The translations under genes and the position numbers were made by a program. 64,000 nt of DNA from Clostridia bacterium (lineage in GTDB: Bacteria > Bacillota > Clostridia > UMGS1883): NCBI GenBank assembly GCA_017505525.1, contig JAFVPB010000039.1, forward strand, positions 62,001 to 126,000, in the 5' to 3' direction. How positions within the stretch are numbered: the first letter of the stretch is position 1; each line of letters opens with the position of its first letter. Positions 50,480 to 58,885 of this stretch are shown here, in pieces. The notes under the pieces were generated by a model. It searched no databases. It saw only the letters and a program-made list of their open reading frames with translations, and had not been told where the DNA came from.

Positions 50480-52150
50480 ATGGCAAGAAAAAGCAAGCGA
50501 CAGCCGAGATTAACAGATATATCGCCGGAATTGTTGGGCGTATATAATGTCGGTGTATATTTAAGACTTTCTGCTGAAGAAAAAAGAGATAACCCTGACA
50601 GAGAATCAATCGAATATCAAAAGCAGATATGTCTGTCGTATTTGCAGGACAGACCTGAAATGATTTTACACGATATTTATGTTGATAATGGCGAAACAGG
50701 CACTAATTTTGAGCGTGATGATTTTCAGCGAATGATGTATGACATTTATAACGGAAAAATCAACTGTATTGTTGTAAAGGATTTATCCCGTTTCGGCAGA
50801 GAATATATTGAAATGGGAGATTATGTAGAGAAGGTATTTCCGTTGCTTGGTGTCAGATTTATTGCGGTTAATGATAGGGTAGATAATGAGGCAACACCGC
50901 TTGATATTTCTGTACCGATTAAGAATGTTATAAATTCCATGTATGCAAAGGATTTATCAAAAAAATCAGCATCCGCATTAAGAATGAAACAGTTGAACGG
51001 TGAATTTGTCGGTGGCCCTGCTCCATTCGGATATGTAAAATCAGAGGAAGATAAGCATAAATTTGTTATTGATCCTGAAGCTGCCGAGATTGTAAAACTG
51101 ATATTCAAACTGAAAATGCAGAAAATGGGCAATATGACTATTGCTCGCAGATTGTTTGAAATGGGAATACCCACACCCTCAAAATATAAGTATGACAAAG
51201 GGCTTGTGCGACATAAGAAATATGCTGAATCTTTGTATTGGCATACAGGTACGGTAAGTAAAATTCTTAAAAGCGAAGCATATATCGGAAATATGGTACA
51301 AGGCAAGACAAAATCGCACTTTTTTGACGGTATGCCGAGTGAGTATGTTAATAGACAGGATTGGATAATAGTAGAAAATACACATCAACCTATTATTCCC
51401 AAAGAGGTATTTTACGCAGTTCAAGAGATTTTGCAAGCTGAAAAAGAAAAATTTGAAGCAACTCACAAAGGTTCAAAGAGTAGTGAGAAATCTAATATTC
51501 TCAAAGGGCTTGTTGTATGTGGTGAATGTGGTCATAAGACGAAACGCATGAAATGCAAGGATGGTAACTTTAGATATACTTGTACTACTCACATGAATTT
51601 TCCTACAGAGTGCAGTATGACATCAATCAATGAGTCTGTATTAAAAAATATTGTTATGCAGTCGGTGAAGTCGCAGATGTCGGCTGTTCTAAATCTTGAA
51701 ACAGCAATACAAAAGGCTTTGTATAGTACAGAGGTAAAACAAGAAGCTGTAACATTAAAAAACAGGACAGACCAAGCACTTGCAAATATCATTTACCTGA
51801 AAAGCAACAGGGTAAGACTTACGGCTGATTTTGCAAAAGGACTTCTTGATGAAACTGAATATGAAATTGCAAGAGAACAGTTTGAAGCAGAGTTGCGTAC
51901 AGAAAATGATACTCTTGAAACTTGCAATAAGGCAAGAGAGAAATTCAACAAACTGTTATCTGCTGAAAAATGGATTGCTGAGTTAAAGAAACATACAACT
52001 GCAAAAAGGTTAAATGCAGAAGTTGTAAATGCCTTTATTAAGCAAATCAGAATTTATCTTGATAAACGCATAGAGATAGTATGGAAATATGACGAATGTT
52101 TTTCTGAATATCTGTCTATGCTGAACGGAGGTGAGAGCCTTGCAGGATAA
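50480..52150 (+). CDS. Large serine recombinase 2
   Basis: 556 aa. An N-terminal extension of about 24 residues precedes VGVYLRLSAEEKRD with catalytic Ser31; VKDLSRFGREYIEMG follows. The zinc ribbon is VVCGECGHKTKRM...YTCTTHMNFPTEC (about residues 350-375), then a coiled coil. It starts on the base after recombinase 1 ends. All catalytic motifs are intact, so it should be active. Confidence 0.95.
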   Translation: MARKSKRQPRLTDISPELLGVYNVGVYLRLSAEEKRDNPDRESIEYQKQICLSYLQDRPEMILHDIYVDNGETGTNFERDDFQRMMYDIYNGKINCIVVKDLSRFGREYIEMGDYVEKVFPLLGVRFIAVNDRVDNEATPLDISVPIKNVINSMYAKDLSKKSASALRMKQLNGEFVGGPAPFGYVKSEEDKHKFVIDPEAAEIVKLIFKLKMQKMGNMTIARRLFEMGIPTPSKYKYDKGLVRHKKYAESLYWHTGTVSKILKSEAYIGNMVQGKTKSHFFDGMPSEYVNRQDWIIVENTHQPIIPKEVFYAVQEILQAEKEKFEATHKGSKSSEKSNILKGLVVCGECGHKTKRMKCKDGNFRYTCTTHMNFPTECSMTSINESVLKNIVMQSVKSQMSAVLNLETAIQKALYSTEVKQEAVTLKNRTDQALANIIYLKSNRVRLTADFAKGLLDETEYEIAREQFEAELRTENDTLETCNKAREKFNKLLSAEKWIAELKKHTTAKRLNAEVVNAFIKQIRIYLDKRIEIVWKYDECFSEYLSMLNGGESLAG

Positions 52151-53696
52151 ATATGTTATTGTGAAGTATCTTCGCCTTTCGCTTGAAGATGGGGATTGCC
52201 CTGAAAGTGACAGTATTAAAAATCAAAGGACATTGCTTGATAGTCATATATCATTTGTGTTTAAGGATATAGATTATGAGGTGATTGAATTGATTGATGA
52301 TGGATATACGGGAACGAATTTCAACAGACCTGATTTCAAGAAACTTTTGGTTTTGGCAGAAACACATCAAATTCAATGCGTAATCGTAAAAGATTTTTCG
52401 AGATTTGCAAGAGATTACATAGAGGTTGGGAGATATATGGATATAATATTTCCCAAATTGCAAATACGCTTTATATCCGTAAATAACAATTATGATAGTA
52501 AAGACTATGCAGGAACTACAGGCGGTTTGGATGTTGTAATAACAAACTTAACTTATGCTATGTATAGTCAGGACTTATCCGAAAAGATAAAGAGTGTTCG
52601 TAAAATGAAGTATCAGAGGGGGGAATATATCTCTAATTACGCAATTTACGGATACATGAAAAATCCTGAAAATACCAAGCAGTTGATTGTTGATCCCGAA
52701 GCTGCCGAGGTTGTAAAAAGGATATATCTGATGCGTTATCAGCAGATGCAGTATAAAAAAATTGCTATTATCTTAAATCAAGAAGGCGTTTTGTCACCGA
52801 GTATGTATAAGAAAAGCAAGGGAATTACCAATCGTGATTGGACGGGCTTGAACACAACAGCATATTGGTGTGATGCCGTTGTAAGAGTGATTTTAACTGA
52901 CGAGCGATACACCGGAAAAATGGTGGCACGAAAAAGCAAACAACCTCTTGGCAGTACAAAACGGATTTATGTTGATAAGGAGCAGTATTATATTGTCGAG
53001 AATACACATGAGGCAATTATCTCACAAGAGCTTTTCGATAGCGTACAACTTGTAAACACGAATAAAACAACGAAAGTACATAACAAAAAGCTATTTACAG
53101 GATTACTTCGGTGTGGTGGATGTAGTCACCTTCTTACGCAATCAGGTAAAAACTATTATTGCAGACATAATGATTATGTTGGTAGTGCAGATTGTCTATG
53201 TGAACGCATAAGTCATCAGGAGCTTGTGGATGTGGTTGGAAAAGCTGTTGAAACTGAGCTTTTAAAAACAGCAGATATTATAAAAGCCCAAAGCGAAATT
53301 GATGCAAAATCAAAAATGCACAGAAGCAAGGTACAACATATCCAAAATCAGATTGACAGACTCAAGCGTAAGAAAGTGGATGGTTACATAAAGCTCACTA
53401 AAGGAGAAATATCAGACGAGGAATTTCAAGCGATTACAACTGATATTGAAAAGCAAATTGCACTTTGTAATGAGCAAATGCAGATGCAACAGGAAAAAAC
53501 ATTGTCTGCCGAGGATTTGTCGGTTTTACAGTTGTTTGGTAAATATGTAGGTATTAAAGAAATGACAAATGAAATATTGTCTGATGTGATAAAAAGTATT
53601 TATGTGTATAATGATAAGCGTATAAAAATTGTATGGAACTTTAAGGAAAGGTTGGTCGAAAATGTTATTTGTGAAGAAAAAGAAACAAGTGCCTAA
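52140..53696 (+). CDS. Large serine recombinase 3
   Basis: 518 aa from TTG 52140, eight bases after ACGGAGG; GTG 52131 overlaps that box. Catalytic Ser14 lies in IVKYLRLSLEDGD, with VKDFSRFARDYIEVG (LSRF reads FSRF). The zinc ribbon is LLRCGGCSHLLTQ...YYCRHNDYVGSADCLC. A coiled coil (KVQHIQNQIDRLKRKK) follows. It overlaps recombinase 2 by eleven bases, forming one operon. Confidence 0.95.
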   Translation: MQDKYVIVKYLRLSLEDGDCPESDSIKNQRTLLDSHISFVFKDIDYEVIELIDDGYTGTNFNRPDFKKLLVLAETHQIQCVIVKDFSRFARDYIEVGRYMDIIFPKLQIRFISVNNNYDSKDYAGTTGGLDVVITNLTYAMYSQDLSEKIKSVRKMKYQRGEYISNYAIYGYMKNPENTKQLIVDPEAAEVVKRIYLMRYQQMQYKKIAIILNQEGVLSPSMYKKSKGITNRDWTGLNTTAYWCDAVVRVILTDERYTGKMVARKSKQPLGSTKRIYVDKEQYYIVENTHEAIISQELFDSVQLVNTNKTTKVHNKKLFTGLLRCGGCSHLLTQSGKNYYCRHNDYVGSADCLCERISHQELVDVVGKAVETELLKTADIIKAQSEIDAKSKMHRSKVQHIQNQIDRLKRKKVDGYIKLTKGEISDEEFQAITTDIEKQIALCNEQMQMQQEKTLSAEDLSVLQLFGKYVGIKEMTNEILSDVIKSIYVYNDKRIKIVWNFKERLVENVICEEKETSA

Positions 53697-54099
53697 ATGT
53701 GCGATATATTGCAGGGTGGGTACATACGAACAGTTAAAATGTGCAGGGTTAAAGGTTGTTATCTATGCAAGAAGCTCCAATCGCAAGGAGTTAAAAAGCC
53801 AAATACGAAAACTTGTTAATTACTGCGAGAAAAATCGTTTTGAAATTGTTGCAGTCAAATCGGAAGTCGGCAGAGGTAAAGGCTATTTCAGAACGCCATT
53901 GAATATAGCAATATCAAACAAAGACGCAGAGGCAATAGTCATAACAGACTTATCGAGATTTTCAAGAAATATTCCTTTAAGTTTACAGTTGTTAAGCCGT
54001 GTCTATGATAATAAAAAATTTTTGATAGGTGCAGATTGCGATAAGGTTATAGACTCAAGCATAGAACATACATTGCGTGTGTCATCAATCTTTGAATAA
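53662..54099 (+). CDS. Truncated serine recombinase 4 (resolvase domain only)
   Basis: 145 aa. VVIYARSSNRKELKSQIRKLVNYCEKN with Ser39 is a resolvase start, and VITDLSRFSRNIPLS is the LSRF block. The recombinase domain and zinc ribbon are absent. A second degenerate start lies ahead of it: CAIYCRVGTYEQL resembles the canonical YCRVSTxEQ, with Gly in place of the catalytic Ser. It overlaps recombinase 3 by 35 bases. It may be a remnant or a regulator of the other three. Confidence 0.75.
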   Translation: MLFVKKKKQVPKCAIYCRVGTYEQLKCAGLKVVIYARSSNRKELKSQIRKLVNYCEKNRFEIVAVKSEVGRGKGYFRTPLNIAISNKDAEAIVITDLSRFSRNIPLSLQLLSRVYDNKKFLIGADCDKVIDSSIEHTLRVSSIFE

Positions 54100-54122
54100 A
54101 ATCCAAAAGCCAAATGAACAGA

Positions 54123-54163
54123 AAAGAGTGCTGAAAGGTTAAATACCTTTTGGCACTCTTTTT
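54123..54163 (+). terminator. Intrinsic terminator of the recombinase operon
   Basis: A 16-base stem with two G-U pairs (54123-54138 with 54146-54161), 7-base loop and T tail. Confidence 0.9.
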
Positions 54164-54186
54164 CTGCGTGAAGGGAGTGAGAAAAG

Positions 54187-55011
54187 ATGTATAAGCATTG
54201 TTATTTTTACATTGAATCAGGCTATATGAATGTATCTGCTGCACAGCAAGAAAAGTTTTATGATGAAATATTGGACTTGTTTGCTAAAAACGGTTGGGAA
54301 ATAAAAACAGAACGCTCTACGGGTGTATGCCCGGAAATACGAAACGGAAAAAGCGAATTGTATATTCATCCTCAATCTTTATCCGGCAATATTGATGTTG
54401 AGCTTATCGGAAAAATAAGCAATATTCTAAATAAAGGTACGCAGTTTAAATATTACAGATTTACCGATTACGGAGAGGTATATGATTGGAGTGATGCACA
54501 GTATTTGGAATATCTGGAACAGAACAAATCGGATATTGAAAAAGATTTATTAAAAGCATTTCAAACCAAACGGCGAAATCTGTATATGCAAGATGGAGCA
54601 TTGAATGGCCCGTTGTGTGATGTGAGAGAAAAATACAAAAGGTATCGTCTTGGGTGTGACAGAGGTGGAAACAGCGACAACTTGGAATGGAAGTATGTGT
54701 CGGAGCGCTTTAAGGATTTAGTCCTATCAGGACAGATTCTTCCCGGCGAAACAAGAATTGGGATGTGTTTCAGGACAGCGAAAAGTGATGAAACCGAAGC
54801 TATAAAAAATTATCTGGCTTGGTGCAAGGGAAATGATAAGCTCATAAATGATAGTACGGTTAATGAATATTCAAGAGAAACCTTTAATTTCAGTAGTAAG
54901 CCTGATTGCGACAAAATGAATATTCTGTTTGGGTATTCAGCTTTTATTAAAGATTTATCAGAAGAACAAAAGGGCAGAGTGGATGTCGAAGATGAAGAAT
55001 TAGATTTGTAA
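54187..55011 (+). CDS. Unknown protein with acidic C-terminal tail
   Basis: 274 aa, no recognised domain or membrane segment. It has many Tyr and Trp residues (FKYYRFTDYGEVYDWSDAQYLEYL) and ends VDVEDEELDL. That acidic ending is shared with six proteins of the left part, which links this gene to the same element although 40 kb away. Its ribosome binding site (AAGGGAGTGAG) follows a terminator by a few bases. Confidence 0.7.
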   Translation: MYKHCYFYIESGYMNVSAAQQEKFYDEILDLFAKNGWEIKTERSTGVCPEIRNGKSELYIHPQSLSGNIDVELIGKISNILNKGTQFKYYRFTDYGEVYDWSDAQYLEYLEQNKSDIEKDLLKAFQTKRRNLYMQDGALNGPLCDVREKYKRYRLGCDRGGNSDNLEWKYVSERFKDLVLSGQILPGETRIGMCFRTAKSDETEAIKNYLAWCKGNDKLINDSTVNEYSRETFNFSSKPDCDKMNILFGYSAFIKDLSEEQKGRVDVEDEELDL

Positions 55012-55047
55012 ATTATGGCGAAAAATTTATCAAATGATTGTGAAATC

Positions 55048-55076
55048 TTGATTATCAAAGCATTATATGTTATAAT
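55048..55076 (+). promoter_or_regulatory. Promoter reading into the cassette region
   Basis: TTGATT (55048-55053), 17 bases, TATAAT (55071-55076). It lies about 85 bases before the first att-like repeat and could transcribe whatever gene is inserted behind it. Confidence 0.8.
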
Positions 55077-55160
55077 AAATACCAAATGAATTAAAATAGC
55101 GTGATGAAAATTTTTCAAAAAAATGTGAAAAATTTTTGTTCACTTACTTGACAAAAGAAT

Positions 55161-55200
55161 ACTATCGGAAGCGAGAAAATCCAGTATTCTCGCGGGTTCT
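55161..55200 (+). repeat. Att-like direct repeat, copy A
   Basis: Starts ACTATCGGAAGCGAGAAAAT and ends CGCGGGTTCT, with a GCGAGAA/TTCTCGC hairpin. Copies B (56161) and C (57268) are nearly identical. After GGGTTCT, A and B share about 75 further bases. Confidence 0.85.
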
Positions 55201-55328
55201 AAGGAATAGTGTTAAAGGAAAAACAGTTGAAAAAATCAGGAAAAATTAGTAGGTCCTAATATTCACTGTTCGCCTGACTTGACACGAGTAAGAATTGTGT
55301 CGAATGATGGAGAAAACGAGGTGTAGAT

Positions 55329-56021
55329 ATGGGAAAATTGATTTTGAATTGCCAAAATATGAAAAGAGTATTTTTAATTAAGAGAAAAGGTTTTAATTTT
55401 TATAGAGATTACACCGAATTATATCTTCATCAATCTTTTGAGAATAAAGGATATCATCTTGTTAAAGAAAAAGATAAGAAGTTGTTTGGAGCAATAGTAG
55501 ATGTTTCAATGTCTGAAAAATATATGACAGTTCTATCTCCTTATTTCGATACACTTACAGAAGATGAGGCTAAAGTGTTTGCAGACATATTAAGTGACAA
55601 TTTCAAGAGTGAAGTAAACATCGACTATGTTACAGGCGATTATGAAGTTAAAGAAATTCCCTATGTGTTTATGTTCAGTGATGTGCATAATGCCTTTGAT
55701 GAAGATATTTATGTGTATGATAATGCACCTGAGTTTGTCAGAGAGTCACATTCTACATATTGCAAGTCTGGTGATTTATATTCAGAAGAATATGTAAATT
55801 ATGGCGGAGGGTTTAAAGGAATAGAAATAAGCATTTCATTTGATGTAGAAGATGTTGAGATAGAGAATGCATTCTTAACATACGAACCTCACAAGGAAAT
55901 AGAGAGATGCCAAATAGTCTTTGAAAAGAAAAATGGTATGTTTGTCTGTGTTTTGGATGACTTTTCTATGGATAAAGGTATCAATAAACACAGTGCAGTT
56001 TTAAGATACAAAAAACTGTAG
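55329..56021 (+). CDS. Unknown cassette-borne protein
   Basis: 230 aa, cytoplasmic-looking, no family recognised. It is rich in acidic and aromatic residues, with EYVNYGGGFKGIEISISFDVEDVEIENAF near the end. It sits alone between att-like copies A and B behind a module with a TTGACA-N18-AATGAT promoter-like pair (55279-55308), so it appears to be a separate cassette. The ATG follows a weak GAGGTG box. It could be a toxin, antitoxin or defence gene as in other cassette systems; nothing in the sequence shows this. Confidence 0.6.
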   Translation: MGKLILNCQNMKRVFLIKRKGFNFYRDYTELYLHQSFENKGYHLVKEKDKKLFGAIVDVSMSEKYMTVLSPYFDTLTEDEAKVFADILSDNFKSEVNIDYVTGDYEVKEIPYVFMFSDVHNAFDEDIYVYDNAPEFVRESHSTYCKSGDLYSEEYVNYGGGFKGIEISISFDVEDVEIENAFLTYEPHKEIERCQIVFEKKNGMFVCVLDDFSMDKGINKHSAVLRYKKL

Positions 56022-56416
56022 AAAGAAAAATGGAAACATGGTTTTAGTATACACTTTAAGCCAAAAAGTGATGCCGAAAGTCTTGTTCCTAAAGTAAGTG
56101 TTAAATCATTATAACATTTAATTTAATACAATAGTTTGCCGATAATAAATATTTACATATCGGGCAGGAAAATCCAGTATTCTCGCGGGTTCTAAGGAAA
56201 AGTGATTAAGGAAAAACAGTTGAAAAAATAGGGAAAAGTTAGTAGGTCCTAATACGAGCTTGCGAGTATCAAGGTTCTCCGAAATATAGAAATCTTTGAT
56301 TTCGTTATATTTCGTGACGGTTCTTATTATTCACTGTTCTCCTGTCTTGACAAAAGTCGAATTGAGTCGAATGATGTTGAAAAATGTTTGAAATACGAAG
56401 AAAAGAGGAATAACAA
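56022..56416. other. Cassette boundary module with att-like copy B and hairpins
   Basis: Contains att-like copy B, the shared AAGGAA...AAAACAGTTGAAAAAAT block, and a paired CGAAATATA/TATATTTCG hairpin with an inner GAAAT/ATTTC stem (56280-56315), an extra piece that copy A lacks. A promoter-like TTGACA-N17-AATGAT (56348-56376) precedes the hydrolase gene. No gene. Confidence 0.6.
56161..56193 (+). repeat. Att-like direct repeat, copy B
   Basis: AAAATCCAGTATTCTCGCGG and GTTCT are identical to copies A and C; the left hairpin arm is altered (GGCAGGAA). Its left flank (TAGTTTGCCGAT...) matches that of copy C. Confidence 0.85.
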
Positions 56417-57172
56417 ATGGAACAAAAAGAAATTTTGGTAAAATCAACTTTGGATTCGTCAATGCAACCATCGTTATTTTATAAATCAGAAACCAATGAA
56501 AAACGGCCACTGTTAGTTGGTCTTCATACCTGGAGTCATGATAGGTTTAATCAAATCAATAATATGTTGCCTTATGCTCGAAAATATGATTTTAATTTGT
56601 TGTTGCCTGAATTCAGGGGCAACAACCTTGAAACAAATCCTATTTGTACTCAGGCTTGTGGTTCTGATTACGCAAAACAAGATATAAAAGATGCTATTGA
56701 TTATGTTATAGATAAAGAGAATGTAGATAATGAAAACATATTTTTATTGGGTTTGAGTGGAGGAGGACATATGTCTCTTCTTATGGCGGGATTTTGCCCT
56801 GAATATTTTAAGGCAATTGGGGCATATGTGCCGATTACTGACCTTGAAAAATGGACAAAGCAAAACAAGAATTATTGTGAGCATGTTTTGGCTTGTTGCA
56901 GTAACAATGTTGACGAAATGAAAAAAAGATCTCCCTTATCTTATGTAGAGAACATTGCAAAAGCGAACCTGAAAATTTTTCACGGTAAATTTGATCCCGT
57001 TGTTCCCGTATCACATAGTTTGGAATTATACGAAGAAATAATGTCAAAACATCCAAATGCGCGAATATTTCTTGATGTTTTTGATGGTGGTCATGAAATT
57101 GATATGGAAACGGCTTTTTATTGGATCATATCACAGTATAAGGGCGTAAAAAAGGCAAAAGTCACTGGTTGA
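56417..57172 (+). CDS. Alpha/beta hydrolase (prolyl-oligopeptidase-like)
   Basis: 251 aa. PLLVGLHTWSHDRF gives the oxyanion loop region, LLGLSGGGHMSLLMAG the nucleophile Ser (GxSGG), HGKFDPVVPVSHS the acid Asp, and DGGHEIDM the His, completing a catalytic triad. It would hydrolyse an ester or peptide bond in the cytoplasm. It is a single gene between att-like copies B and C, probably the second cassette. AAGAGGA precedes the ATG. Confidence 0.85.
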   Translation: MEQKEILVKSTLDSSMQPSLFYKSETNEKRPLLVGLHTWSHDRFNQINNMLPYARKYDFNLLLPEFRGNNLETNPICTQACGSDYAKQDIKDAIDYVIDKENVDNENIFLLGLSGGGHMSLLMAGFCPEYFKAIGAYVPITDLEKWTKQNKNYCEHVLACCSNNVDEMKKRSPLSYVENIAKANLKIFHGKFDPVVPVSHSLELYEEIMSKHPNARIFLDVFDGGHEIDMETAFYWIISQYKGVKKAKVTG

Positions 57173-57267
57173 CGCTTAAGAACACAGGAGGCAGAACTGT
57201 TGCGTTTATTTGTGTCAAGTCCATACAATTTAAAAGATTAGTTTGCCGATTTATAATATTTATATAT

Positions 57268-57307
57268 ACTATCGGATGCGAGAAAATCCAGTATTCTCGC
57301 GGGTTCT
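57268..57307 (+). repeat. Att-like direct repeat, copy C, junction with chromosome
   Basis: Starts ACTATCGGATGCGAGAAAAT and ends CGCGGGTTCT. After GGGTTCT the sequence diverges from A and B and runs into the azlC region, so this copy marks the right end of the cassette array. Confidence 0.85.
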
Positions 57308-57371
57308 GATGAAAATTAATGTGTCGCCGACATGGCGGGAGATATACAAAAAACATAAAAACAAAAGACGG

Positions 57372-58100
57372 ATGAAATATATGAAAAGAAAAAGCAGTTT
57401 TATTAATGGAATAATAGACGGAATGCCTATTTGCCTTGGATATTTATCGGTGGCATTTGCGTTTGGAATATTTGCCACAGAAAGCGGACTTAGTGTTTTG
57501 GAAACACTGTTTATATCAATGGCAAACGTAACATCGGCAGGGCAGCTTGCGGCAGTTCCGATAATTACTGCAGGCGGCTCTCTTGCAGAGCTTTGCTTGT
57601 GCCAGATTGTGATTAATTTAAGGTATGCGCTTATGTCGACCTCTCTTTCGCAGAAAATGGATAAGTCCATACGTTTGCTCGATAAACTTATAATTGCATT
57701 TGTGAATACCGACGAGGTGTTTGCAGTTGCATCGGGAAAGAGGAAAAACGTTAAAAGAAGCTATATGTATGGCTTAATACTTATGCCGTATCTGGGATGG
57801 AGTGTTGGCACATTAACAGGTGCGCTTGCTGGGAATATTCTTCCAACGGCGATAGTTTCGGCACTTGGAATTGCAATATACGGAATGTTTGTGGCAATTG
57901 TGGTGCCTGAAATGAAAGAAAACACAAAAACGGCGTGGGCTGTTATTTTAGCCATAGTGCTCAGCTGTGCTTTTGAATTTTTGCCTCTTTTAAATAAAGT
58001 GCCCGATGGATTTACCGTAATAATATGCGCGGTAACAGCAAGCCTTATATTTGCCTTGGCTTTCCCTATAGATTTAAAGGAGGAATGTGAAAATGAATAA
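57372..58100 (+). CDS. azlC: AzlC-family branched-chain amino acid permease subunit
   Basis: 242 aa. GIIDGMPICLGYLSVAFAFGIFATESGLS and MANVTSAGQLAAVPIITAGGSLAELCLCQIVINLRYALMSTSLSQ are AzlC signatures; there are about six helices. With AzlD it exports branched-chain amino acids and analogues. The frame is open far upstream through the att-like copy, but that part is unlike AzlC, so a start at 57372 or 57381 is more likely. Native upstream promoter sequences may have been displaced by the insertion. It overlaps azlD by eight bases. Confidence 0.9.
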   Translation: MKYMKRKSSFINGIIDGMPICLGYLSVAFAFGIFATESGLSVLETLFISMANVTSAGQLAAVPIITAGGSLAELCLCQIVINLRYALMSTSLSQKMDKSIRLLDKLIIAFVNTDEVFAVASGKRKNVKRSYMYGLILMPYLGWSVGTLTGALAGNILPTAIVSALGIAIYGMFVAIVVPEMKENTKTAWAVILAIVLSCAFEFLPLLNKVPDGFTVIICAVTASLIFALAFPIDLKEECENE

Positions 58101-58410
58101 CACGCCGTTCTTCCTTTATCTTCTGCTTATGGCAGGGGTAACATACCTTATCCGAATGCTTCCGCTTGTGCTTATAAAAAAGAAAATAACCAACAGAACA
58201 ATGCTTTCGTTTTTGCACTACATACCGTATACTGTTCTTGCTGTAATGACGGTGCCTGCGATTTTCAGCTCAACATCGTCTGTCGTTTCGGCAACAACAG
58301 GCTTTATAGTAGCGATAGTGCTTGCACTTAAAAATAAAAGTTTACTTACGGTTGCAGCTTTTTCATCGCTGACTGTTTTAGTTGTTGAATGGCTGATAAA
58401 CAAAATATGA
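58093..58410 (+). CDS. azlD: AzlD-family permease subunit
   Basis: 105 aa with four helices. YLIRMLPLVLIKKKI, LHYIPYTVLAVMTVPAIFSS and ATTGFIVAIVLALKNKSLLTVA match AzlD. It is the small partner of AzlC in amino-acid export. The start is ATG 58093 or GTG 58087, after AAAGGAGGA. A terminator follows 26 bases after the stop. Confidence 0.9.
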   Translation: MNNTPFFLYLLLMAGVTYLIRMLPLVLIKKKITNRTMLSFLHYIPYTVLAVMTVPAIFSSTSSVVSATTGFIVAIVLALKNKSLLTVAAFSSLTVLVVEWLINKI

Positions 58411-58435
58411 GTTTAAATGAATGTAAAATAAAAAT

Positions 58436-58464
58436 CCCCCCGTATAACGGGGGGTATTTCATTT
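58436..58464 (+). terminator. Intrinsic terminator after azlD
   Basis: CCCCCCGT and ACGGGGGG around a 3-base loop, then TATTTCATTTT. Confidence 0.85.
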
Positions 58465-58570
58465 TCGGGCATAGCCCTAATGCTACTGGCGACGCACAAG
58501 TGCGTTTTTTGTTGGCCTGCCAGCCATGCAAACTGTTACTTGCTACCCATAAATGGGTTATCTTTTTGTA

Positions 58571-58704
58571 GGCTTCCCCTTGAGGGGAAGCTGTCGAGCA
58601 AGGCGAGACTGATGAGGTGTTTTTATAAAGCTTTTTAGTATCTACATTACCACCTCATCCGAGTTTTGTTCCGCAAAACCCACCTTCCCCTCAAGGGGAA
58701 GGCT
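58571..58704. repeat. Intergenic MITE-like repeat with terminal inverted repeats
   Basis: Begins GGCTTCCCCTTGAGGGGAAG and ends CTTCCCCTCAAGGGGAAGGC. Each end is itself palindromic, and GATGAGGTG/CACCTCATC pair inside. Elements with such CTTCCCCT..GGGGAAG ends are scattered between genes of gut Clostridia. The surrounding 58.46-58.84 kb holds no gene. Confidence 0.7.
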
Positions 58705-58837
58705 TTCCAACAATTTACTTGTGCTATGCTACAATGTTGCATAATAATATACTTTTTTCTATACTTTACTTTTCCATCTGTTTATCAGTTAACCTTTTTT
58801 GAACCACGCGACTATCGCGTGGTATTCGTTATACAAT

Positions 58838-58867
58838 AAAAAAGACCATCAGCAGATGGTCTTTTTT
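58838..58867. terminator. Bidirectional terminator between azlD and uraA
   Basis: AAAAAAGACCATC and GATGGTCTTTTTT with a 4-base loop. It serves mainly the leftward permease gene. Confidence 0.9.
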
Positions 58868-58885
58868 ATTGAAGCTAATAATTTA

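Noticed and set aside
55161-57307. Integron attC sites
   Set aside because: The repeat lacks the attC core (GTTRRRY with paired R and L boxes), and no IntI-type tyrosine integrase is nearby.
55161-57307. CRISPR array
   Set aside because: Only three copies spaced about 1 kb apart, with genes between them and no Cas genes.
57243-57371. N-terminal extension of AzlC through the att-like repeat
   Set aside because: The extension is unlike AzlC proteins and lies in the repeat; the frame is open by chance.
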